DNA of 12,129 nt from Candidatus Cloacimonadota bacterium (GTDB lineage Bacteria; Cloacimonadota; Cloacimonadia; Cloacimonadales; Cloacimonadaceae), in contig JAAYQD010000343.1 in assembly GCA_012519465.1 (NCBI GenBank), positions 1 through 12,129 of the forward strand. The letters run 5' to 3'. The notes below the pieces were generated by a model. It searched no databases. It worked only from the letters and a program-made list of their open reading frames with translations, and was not told the origin of the DNA. Shown in pieces: positions 7,158-12,129 of the stretch. Positions within the stretch are counted from its first letter, which is position 1. Each line of letters starts with the position of its first letter. The position numbers were made by a program, and so were the translations under genes.

Positions 7158-7163
7158 CTCCCC
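7158..7163 (-). promoter_or_regulatory. Ribosome binding site deciding the tpiA start
   Basis: GGGGAG on the minus strand, 6 bases before the ATG at 7151; it rules out the longer open frame. Confidence 0.8.
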
Positions 7164-7181
7164 TTTCTTTTGTTTTGTTCC

Positions 7182-7210
7182 ATACAAATTTGAGGGGCTG
7201 CATTCGTCAA
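7182..7210 (-). promoter_or_regulatory. Candidate promoter of the tpiA-serS operon
   Basis: Minus strand TTGACG (7205-7210), 17-bp spacer, TTGTAT (7182-7187). The -35 is near consensus, the -10 is only fair. Initiation near 7175 would give a leader of about 25 nt. Confidence 0.55.
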
Positions 7211-7235
7211 GGATTTCGTGAAAAACCATCCTCCA

Positions 7236-7339
7236 CTAACACCTAACACCCAGCACCTAAAACCTCAGCCAGCCAGCGGCTGGCGCCCCCCTGTCCCCTG
7301 TTTACTGTCCACTGATCCCTGCCAGCCTCCAGGCTGGCC
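7236..7339. repeat. Degenerate 7-base-period array with GCCAGC palindromes (left flank of the surface gene)
   Basis: The stretch can be read in blocks of seven with only one phase slip. It opens CTAACAC, CTAACAC, CCAGCAC, CTAAAAC, CTCAGCC, and continues after 7291 as CTGTCCC, CTGTTTA, CTGTCCA, CTGATCC, CTGCCAG. Two palindromes are embedded: GCCAGC-G-GCTGGC (7272-7284) and GCCAGCCT-CC-AGGCTGGC (7321-7338). The segment 7263-7287 resembles 11915-11938 on the far side of the surface gene in the same orientation. No coding sign. It resembles in style the short tandem heptanucleotide repeats known from filamentous cyanobacteria, but homology is not claimed. Confidence 0.7.
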
Positions 7340-7522
7340 AGCGCTTTTATCCTTGACAAAAAAGAGAAAATACAACCCTTAGTAATATATCTTTTTTAGG
7401 TTTATTGACAGCATCATGCACAGAGCCTGGGAAATGCCCTATCTATCTGGATAAAAAGGCACTTGCCCTGCACGGTGCAACAAGGTGTTACACGCAAACT
7501 AAGACACAAAACAGGAGTAAAA
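7340..7522 (+). other. Upstream region of the surface protein gene, promoter not resolved
   Basis: Two exact TTGACA hexamers occur on the + strand, at 7353-7358 and 7405-7410, but neither has a good -10 at 16-18 bases; TAATAT at 7383-7388 is too far from the first. An AT-rich inverted pair, AAAAAAGA (7358-7365) and TCTTTTTT (7390-7397), lies between them. From 7420 to 7510 several short complementary segments could fold, but no known riboswitch pattern was recognised. A frame open from TTG at 7405 to 7587 overlaps this stretch and is judged spurious. Confidence 0.35.
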
Positions 7523-7621
7523 ATGGCAAAGAGCATGGCAAGTGGCGGAACCTTTCACGCAAGCCACTCTTGGATTATTGGATTTAGAAACAAACATATT
7601 AGGCTTAATCTAACATTTTAA
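7523..7621 (+). CDS. Possible 32-residue small protein or leader peptide upstream of the surface protein
   Basis: ATG is preceded by AGGAG with a 5-base gap, as good a site as those of the confirmed genes here. The peptide begins MAKSMASGGTFHASHSWIIG and ends RLNLTF; it is basic, has two His residues and no signal peptide or membrane span. TAA lies 14 bases before the ATG of the large surface gene, close enough for translational coupling, and the second gene's own ribosome site falls in the gap. I do not recognise the sequence. Alternatives are a regulatory leader frame, or the remnant 5' end of a lost gene. A 32-codon open frame can arise by chance, so confidence rests on the ribosome site and spacing. 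Confidence 0.4.
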   Translation: MAKSMASGGTFHASHSWIIGFRNKHIRLNLTF

Positions 7622-7622
7622 C

Positions 7623-7629
7623 AAAGGAG
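7623..7629 (+). promoter_or_regulatory. Ribosome binding site of the surface protein gene
   Basis: AAAGGAG, 6 bases before the ATG at 7636; starts two bases after the small frame's stop codon. Confidence 0.85.
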
Positions 7630-7635
7630 CAAGCT

Positions 7636-10600
7636 ATGCACAAACACATTTTATTTTGGCTTACGTTGATTCTCCTCTCAACGTTCTCTTTCCCCTTGTT
7701 TTCCCAGTTTGCCGGAGGATCTGGTACAGAGCAGGACCCTTGGCAGGTGGCAACGGCGGTACATCTTAACAATGTGCGTAATTACTTAGGCGATTACTAT
7801 AATCCCTATTATTTTATCCAAACTGCAGATATCGATTTGGATGTGGCACCCTATAATGAAGGTGAAGGATGGGTGCCGATAGGATATGATTCGTCTAACA
7901 TTTTTAGAGGGCATTATGATGGAGATGGATTTATTATTACCGGGCTTTATATCAATAGGTCCGATTCTGATTATCAAGGTCTTTTTGGATTCATATCAGA
8001 AGCAACAATTCGGAATTTAGGTATGATAAACGTAAATGTCACAGGATGTCAATACACCGGTGGATTTGTAGGGCAAAAAAGTTATGGCAGCATCAGCAAC
8101 TGCTATAGCACTGGATCTGTCACAGGTGACCGTAGAAGCGGCTTATTGGTGGGGTATAATAATGGAGGCAGCATCAGCAACTGCCATAGCACTGGGTCTG
8201 TTACGGGTAATGGATATTATGCTGGTGGATTGGTGGGGTTTAATTCCGGCAGCGTCACCAACTGCTATAGTAACGCATCCGCCACAGGTAACAATTATAC
8301 TGGTGGCTTGATAGGACATAACAGTCGTGGTAAAATTGATAACTGCTATAGTAATGGAAGTGTAACCGGAAATGACTATACCGGTGGTTTAGTAGGATCT
8401 CATGAAAGTGGGGAAATTGAAAGCTGTTATAGCAGTTGTAATATAATTAGCGATGATTATTGTGGTGGTTTGATAGGTCAAACAGGTTTTAATAGTTTCA
8501 CTCGTAATTGCTATAGTTGTGGAGGTGTCATATCTGCCCGATTCGCTGGCGGACTGGTAGGAATAAATTTAGGCAATTTGAATAACTGCTTTAGTATCGG
8601 AAGTGTTGTATGTAACAGTTATGCTGGTGGCTTATCGGCAACAAATCAAGGTAATATCTTTAACTGCTATAGTAACACTCTTGTCACAGGCTCTGGTAAT
8701 ACTGGTGGTTTAGTGGCGGCTTTTTATGAGGGTTCTATAAGCTTTAGTTATTGGGATATAGAAAAATCAGAACAATTCTATAGCCAAGGTGGTGAAGGAA
8801 GGCTTACTTCAGAAATGATATATCCACATAGCAATAATACTTATATAGATTGGGATTGGCGTATCTGGAAACTTGATCCAACACATACGATAAACGGAGG
8901 ATATCCTTACTTCAGGAGCCCTGGTGATATTGATTATCATGCCCCAGCCCCGGCTATTTGTGTATCTCCTCAGGAATCTGCCCTATCGGTACGGACAGAT
9001 GTAACTTTAGAATGGTCTGATGGTTTTATGCCCGAATATTTTGATACACCTAATGGTTTCAAGCTCTGGTTGGGAACTGACAATCCTCCCAGCAATATCT
9101 GTAACGAAGTAAACTTAGGATATGTGTATGAATATTTGCCAGACCCCATTTTACAGCCCAACACCACATATTATTGGAAGATAGTACCTTATAATGATGC
9201 TGGAGAAGCTCAGGATTGCCCAGTTTGGACATTTCGTACCTATAATCCGGATTTTTCTCTTATTTATCCCAATGGTGGAGAAAACTGGCTATTTGGTACC
9301 ACCCGCACCATTCGCTGGACTGAAAATGCTCCCTCTGCAGTGGAGCTGAGTATTTCCTATGACGGTGGTAGTCAATGGAATACCATTGCTACAGTAGAGG
9401 GTGGGAAAAACTATTTTCACTACCAAGTGCCGAGGGTAAATTCCTTAACATGCTTTATTAAGATTGCCTCATTAATTGACGAAAACGATTATGACATTAG
9501 CGATGACAGATTTAGTATTTCTGCAAGCAGCAGCCGTCCCAAAGTTGTCCTCAGTTACCCCAGCGCACAATACATATATTTTAATGTGGGAGACACTGTT
9601 AATATAAGCTGGACACGTCAGAATGTAACCAATGTTTGCTTGGACTACAGTGTAGATGATGGCATAAATTGGACGGAAATTATAAGCAACTTAGATGACG
9701 ATAGCTATTCTTGGCTGGTTCCAGATACCTGCTCCAGCTACTGCCGCGTTAGAGTGCGTAGCGCTCTTGATTCAGAAGTATTAGATATCTCTAATTATAT
9801 ATTTCATATTTCTAAAATCAATTTATTGTTTCCACTTGGCGGGGAAACATTTACTTCGGATTACTCAAGTGGATATTCTCTTCCCATCACCTGGTTGTCA
9901 GAAAGTATAACTAATGTAAGGATTGAATATTCCAGTGATGGCGGTGTAATCTGGTCTACTATTATTAGTTCAATCCCAGCATCATTAGGAGAATATAATT
10001 GGACATTGCCCGGTATCCCTTTAAACAGTTATATGATTAGGATCTGTAGCACTGCAAATAATGCAACGAACAGTGTTTCCCAATGCTTTACGTTACGCAA
10101 CCCCATCAAGCTGATCAACGCAAATGGAGGAGGATTTATAACAAGACATTCTATGTTCAATATTCGCTGGAAAATGCAAGATATAGATCCAGCGACTGGT
10201 ATATACTTGGAATACCGTCTTGAATCATACTATAATTGGATTAGAATAAACAGCAATCCTATACAAGTTAGCGAGGAAAACATATCTTGGTTTGTCAATA
10301 CAGGCTTGTTCAATAACGTCACGCTACGGGCTATTGAGCATGGAACTAACCGAATTATATGTCAGTCTGAAAGCCCCAATCAACTAACAGATAAAATGCT
10401 ACTACTCTTCGAACCAAATGGTGGTGAGGAATATATTGTCCTCACCACCCAATCGATAAGCTGGGACTATGAAGATTTGACAAGTTTGAGTATCTATTTC
10501 AGTGATAATGATGGAGATACTTGGGAACAAATAGCGACTAATATACTCGCCTCCGATCTCAACTATACTTGGCAGGTGCCAGATATTCATTCAGCGAATT

Positions 10601-11643
10601 GTCTTATCCGCTTACAAGATGAAACGTATGAATATATGAGACTTGATAGCGACTTGCCATTCAGAATCATTTCCCAACCTGTGGTTGACCCCACCGTGGA
10701 TTTCGAGGCTGATATCCTGAGTGGAGATATCCCCCTCAGCGTTCAGTTCACTTCGGAAATCGATCCCGGGGTAGGCTCCATAGCCAGCCTGCTGTGGGAT
10801 TTTGGAGATGGTGGCACATCCACCGATGCCAATCCCCTGCACGTTTATACAGAGTCGGGCACTTATACGGTAAGCTTGACCGTCACCAACGACTTTGGCG
10901 GTTCTGCAACAGAAACCAAAGATGATTTTATCACCGCCTTGCCCCAGACTCCGCGCATCGAGCTGCTTAGCTCCTCAAGCCTGGATTTTGGCATAGTGTA
11001 TCTGGGAGACGTATCCGCTGCTCAGACGATAGAAGTGAAGAACTATGGTACGGCACCCTTAAATATCTCTGATGTATCTTACCATCTGCCCAACAGTCAA
11101 TTTGCTCTCATCGATACCGAATTACCCATCGCCATACCCGTGAACGGCAGCGCCGAACTGAAGGTGATCTTTACTCCCCTCACCAGTGGAGCGGTGAGTG
11201 ATTCCATCTTTATCCACAGCGATGCATCCAATACGCCAAGCCTTGCGGTGGGGCTGAGCGCCAGAGGAGAGTATGTGCCTCCCGCCATGGTGGAAGGCTT
11301 GGAGGTGACCGTTTTGGAATACGATGCTCACCTTATCTGGGAGCCAGTCACCACCACCATTTACGACACTCCCATCGAGCCGGATGGCTATATTGTGCTC
11401 TACAACGAAACCCCTTATGAGGATGAACACTTCTACTACTTCCATTCCTTTACCACCGAAACCAGCTTTATTCATCACCACGTGGCAGAGTACCGCACGC
11501 AGATGTTTTACCGTATTGTGGCGGTTAAGCATTATCGTGGTGACGAGATCGCTTTCTTGCGTAACCTCGGTGCCAGCCGTGATAATCACCTAACTTGGGG
11601 AGAGGTAAAAGCAGAGCTAAACAAATTGAGGCGCAGTCCTTAA
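7636..11643 (+). CDS. Large secreted multidomain surface protein: GLUG repeats, PNGGE beta-sandwich repeats, PKD, ASH-like domain
   Basis: 1335 residues. A Sec signal peptide (1 to about 23: basic start, hydrophobic core, cut likely after LFS) precedes FAGGSGTEQDPWQV. Residues about 130-375 hold GLUG-type repeats, each near 27 residues, of form I-x-NCYS-x-GSVTG-x4-GGLVG; this family is thought to form stacked beta structure. An FN3-like domain (about 436-535) ends PNTTYYWKIVPYNDAG. Five sandwich repeats follow at about 540-633, 634-727, 728-821, 822-918 and 920-1015, with the pattern PNGGE-x-W...ISW...YS-x-DGG-x-W. A PKD domain (about 1016-1103) carries WDFGDGGTS, then an ASH/HYDIN-like domain (about 1107-1215, LDFGIVYLGD) and a C-terminal FN3-like domain to WGEVKAELNKLRRSP. 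No LPXTG motif or lipobox. The role is probably adhesion or surface-layer structure (inference). The stretch after base 10680 is much GC-richer than the part before. Confidence 0.88.
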   Translation: MHKHILFWLTLILLSTFSFPLFSQFAGGSGTEQDPWQVATAVHLNNVRNYLGDYYNPYYFIQTADIDLDVAPYNEGEGWVPIGYDSSNIFRGHYDGDGFIITGLYINRSDSDYQGLFGFISEATIRNLGMINVNVTGCQYTGGFVGQKSYGSISNCYSTGSVTGDRRSGLLVGYNNGGSISNCHSTGSVTGNGYYAGGLVGFNSGSVTNCYSNASATGNNYTGGLIGHNSRGKIDNCYSNGSVTGNDYTGGLVGSHESGEIESCYSSCNIISDDYCGGLIGQTGFNSFTRNCYSCGGVISARFAGGLVGINLGNLNNCFSIGSVVCNSYAGGLSATNQGNIFNCYSNTLVTGSGNTGGLVAAFYEGSISFSYWDIEKSEQFYSQGGEGRLTSEMIYPHSNNTYIDWDWRIWKLDPTHTINGGYPYFRSPGDIDYHAPAPAICVSPQESALSVRTDVTLEWSDGFMPEYFDTPNGFKLWLGTDNPPSNICNEVNLGYVYEYLPDPILQPNTTYYWKIVPYNDAGEAQDCPVWTFRTYNPDFSLIYPNGGENWLFGTTRTIRWTENAPSAVELSISYDGGSQWNTIATVEGGKNYFHYQVPRVNSLTCFIKIASLIDENDYDISDDRFSISASSSRPKVVLSYPSAQYIYFNVGDTVNISWTRQNVTNVCLDYSVDDGINWTEIISNLDDDSYSWLVPDTCSSYCRVRVRSALDSEVLDISNYIFHISKINLLFPLGGETFTSDYSSGYSLPITWLSESITNVRIEYSSDGGVIWSTIISSIPASLGEYNWTLPGIPLNSYMIRICSTANNATNSVSQCFTLRNPIKLINANGGGFITRHSMFNIRWKMQDIDPATGIYLEYRLESYYNWIRINSNPIQVSEENISWFVNTGLFNNVTLRAIEHGTNRIICQSESPNQLTDKMLLLFEPNGGEEYIVLTTQSISWDYEDLTSLSIYFSDNDGDTWEQIATNILASDLNYTWQVPDIHSANCLIRLQDETYEYMRLDSDLPFRIISQPVVDPTVDFEADILSGDIPLSVQFTSEIDPGVGSIASLLWDFGDGGTSTDANPLHVYTESGTYTVSLTVTNDFGGSATETKDDFITALPQTPRIELLSSSSLDFGIVYLGDVSAAQTIEVKNYGTAPLNISDVSYHLPNSQFALIDTELPIAIPVNGSAELKVIFTPLTSGAVSDSIFIHSDASNTPSLAVGLSARGEYVPPAMVEGLEVTVLEYDAHLIWEPVTTTIYDTPIEPDGYIVLYNETPYEDEHFYYFHSFTTETSFIHHHVAEYRTQMFYRIVAVKHYRGDEIAFLRNLGASRDNHLTWGEVKAELNKLRRSP
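8086..8760 (+). repeat. In-gene tandem repeat encoding GLUG units, 81-base period
   Basis: The conserved cysteine of each unit falls at residues 156, 183, 210, 237, 264, 292, 318 and 344, giving exact 81-base steps for the first five and 84, 78, 78 afterwards; a ninth, Cys-less unit ends in SYWD. The first two units are nearly the same at DNA level: 8086-8127 and 8167-8208 differ at 4 of 42 bases, three of them silent. Later units have drifted apart. The array could expand or contract in frame by recombination. Confidence 0.85.
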
Positions 11644-11664
11644 AAAAACTATCCAAAGCAAATA

Positions 11665-11692
11665 CAGCCGCCTTCTTCACGGGAGGCGGCTG
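11665..11692 (+). terminator. Strong hairpin after the surface gene (possible terminator without T-tract)
   Basis: CAGCCGCCT pairs with AGGCGGCTG, extended by three more pairs including two wobbles, to a 12-bp stem with a 4-base loop. It begins 22 bases after the stop codon. No run of T follows; the next bases are GGGTTAGGGG. It may slow or protect the transcript end, with release at the hairpin plus T5 at 11865-11885. Confidence 0.45.
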
Positions 11693-11726
11693 GGTTAGGG
11701 GCCAGGGGCCAGGGGTCAGGGAACAG
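11692..11726 (+). repeat. Heptad GGGNNAG array, predicted G-quadruplex
   Basis: Five 7-base units read GGGTTAG, GGGCCAG, GGGCCAG, GGGTCAG, GGAACAG. The first four, plus variants, give at least four GGG tracts with 4-base spacers on the + strand, a classic intramolecular G-quadruplex pattern. It lies just 3' of the surface gene on the mRNA-like strand. Confidence 0.75.
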
Positions 11727-11772
11727 AGGGAATCGCTGACGCTCGAAGGAAAGCGGGCTGCGCCCGATTGTT

Positions 11773-11803
11773 TTTGACCTGAAGTGCCGTCTCTCCGAGA
11801 CTC
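11773..11803. repeat. 31-nt direct repeat, copy 1
   Basis: TTTGACCTGAA, four variable bases (GTGC), then CGTCTCTCCGAGACTC. The 3' part contains a small hairpin, GTCTC-TCC-GAGAC. The partner copy begins 53 bases later; the two match at 27 of 31 positions, all differences being in the four-base middle. Confidence 0.8.
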
Positions 11804-11825
11804 ATAAGGTTGTTTAGAACCTGTA

Positions 11826-11856
11826 TTTGACCTGAACTAACGTCTCTCCGAGACTC
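11826..11856. repeat. 31-nt direct repeat, copy 2
   Basis: Same flanks as copy 1 with CTAA in the middle. The 22 bases between the copies contain their own small inverted repeat, AGGTT-N6-AACCT. Confidence 0.8.
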
Positions 11857-11864
11857 TTTGAGGT

Positions 11865-11885
11865 GCTCGCTGTGCGAGCCTTTTT
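11865..11885 (+). terminator. Terminator-like hairpin inside the repeat element
   Basis: GCTCGC-TGT-GCGAGC (11865-11879) followed by C and five T residues (11881-11885). It is the first hairpin plus T-run downstream of the surface gene on the + strand, 222 bases after its stop, so it may be the actual transcription end. Confidence 0.55.
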
Positions 11886-11894
11886 GCGAAGCGA

Positions 11895-11936
11895 GTTCCC
11901 CCTGTTTCCTGGCCCCTAAGCCAGCCATGGCTGGCG
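11895..11936. repeat. Degenerate heptad array with 16-bp palindrome (right flank)
   Basis: Blocks of seven read GTTCCCC, CTGTTTC, CTGGCCC, CTAAGCC, AGCCATG, GCTGGCG, the same style and strand as the left flank array. The palindrome GCCAGCCATGGCTGGC (11920-11935) is perfect and is the third member of the GCCAGCC/GGCTGGC set in the window. Confidence 0.65.
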
Positions 11937-11982
11937 TCTTGTCAGATCAAACATTAAAGAAAGGATAACTTCTTTGTTTACA

Positions 11983-11998
11983 ACCGGTTAAAACCGGT
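11983..11998. promoter_or_regulatory. 16-bp dyad, candidate operator for the next gene
   Basis: ACCGGTT-AA-AACCGGT, perfect 7-bp arms with a 2-base centre; each arm is also palindromic at ACCGGT. The AT-rich surroundings and absence of a T-tract speak for a protein site rather than a terminator. No gene that would use it is visible in the window. Confidence 0.4.
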
Positions 11999-12094
11999 GA
12001 AACGCCCGGCTAAAGAGGCTGTGAAAAAAGCGGCATCGCCTATTTTCAACTAAGCCTTGCATTATTTTTATTTTGGCGATGAGAGCCTATTATT

Positions 12095-12103
12095 TGCTAT
12101 ACT
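12095..12103 (+). promoter_or_regulatory. Possible extended -10 promoter for a gene beyond the right edge
   Basis: TGCTATACT fits an extended -10 (TGn then TATACT). The nearest -35-like hexamer, TTGGCG at 12073-12078, is 19 bases away, longer than ideal. The window ends 26 bases later, so the gene it would serve cannot be seen. Confidence 0.3.
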
Positions 12104-12129
12104 GAACCGTATATTGGTTTAAAAGGGCA

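Larger units (their letters stand above)
11688..11926. repeat. 239-base non-coding element with terminal inverted repeats (MITE-like)
   Basis: The left end, GGCTGGGTTAGGGGCCAGG (11688-11706), is the inverse complement of the right end, CCTGGCCCCTAAGCCAGCC (11908-11926), at 18 of 19 positions. Allowing a short weak stretch, the arms extend to 11688-11715 and 11899-11926, 24 of 28 matching. The interior holds a GGG array, two 31-nt direct repeats and a terminator-like hairpin, and has no credible gene. No target-site duplication is visible. It could be a non-autonomous mobile element or a composite of the heptad repeat arrays. Confidence 0.55.

Noticed and set aside
7353..7388. Sigma70 promoter TTGACA ... 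TAATAT for the surface gene
   Set aside because: The spacer would be 24 bases, outside the accepted range; kept only as an unresolved upstream region.
7405..7520. Riboswitch or structured leader
   Set aside because: Several short stems can be drawn, but none of the conserved cores I know (c-di-GMP, TPP, cobalamin, SAM, glycine) fits, and a strong ribosome site with its own frame follows.
7405..7587. Open frame of 60 codons from TTG upstream of the surface gene
   Set aside because: Rare start codon, no ribosome binding site, odd composition; it overlaps the better supported small frame at 7523 in another phase.
11122..11589. 155-codon minus strand open frame opposite the surface gene's 3' end
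   Set aside because: The + frame has coherent PKD, ASH-like and FN3-like domains; the minus frame has none.
11595..11777. 60-codon + frame across the end of the surface gene
   Set aside because: It starts inside the surface gene and runs through hairpins and heptad repeats, with Gly/Arg-rich low-complexity translation.
11773..11856. CRISPR-like repeat-spacer-repeat
   Set aside because: Only two copies, with a variable core inside the repeat and an inverted repeat as the gap; no third copy and no cas genes in the window.

Overview
The window looks like chromosomal DNA from an anaerobic or fermentative bacterium with an outer surface displayed to its environment. The mix of a two-domain protein disulfide oxidoreductase (PDO), a short prokaryotic ferritin and a very large secreted protein built from GLUG repeats, 'PNGGE' beta-sandwich repeats, PKD and ASH-like domains fits Candidatus Cloacimonadota (WWE1) or a related FCB-type lineage. 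That placement is inference from protein style; no marker gene is present.

Layout. Bases 1-62 hold the last codons of a + strand gene, followed by a clean terminator. A 480-base intergenic stretch then carries a 75-nt long-armed hairpin (365-439) and the terminator of the ferritin gene that converges from the right. From 544 to 7151 every gene is on the minus strand, in three transcription blocks: (i) ferritin, with its own promoter and a perfect dyad over the start region; (ii) pdo-trxB-mutM, tightly packed, with a good sigma70-like promoter upstream of pdo; (iii) tpiA-serS-flippase, with a promoter upstream of tpiA. Blocks i and ii together form an iron and redox group: iron storage, disulfide reduction, and repair of oxidised guanine.

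To the right, a 484-base divergent region separates tpiA from a + strand gene for a 1335-residue exported, multidomain surface protein (7636-11643). Just before it is a 32-codon reading frame with a strong ribosome binding site, possibly a leader peptide or small protein. The surface gene is a composition mosaic: most of it is AT-rich, and about the last 960 bases (PKD, ASH-like and C-terminal domains) are clearly GC-richer, suggesting an exchanged N-terminal body on a conserved C-terminal module.

The surface gene is bracketed by unusual repetitive DNA. On both sides lie degenerate arrays with a 7-base period and GCCAGCC/GGCTGGC palindromes. On the right these form the ends of a 239-base element (11688-11926) with about 28-nt imperfect terminal inverted repeats, a G-quadruplex-prone GGG array, two 31-nt direct repeats and an internal terminator-like hairpin. 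This non-coding repeat system, the ferritin operator dyad and the small frame at 7523 are the parts most worth following up. No CRISPR, transposase, rRNA or tRNA was seen.
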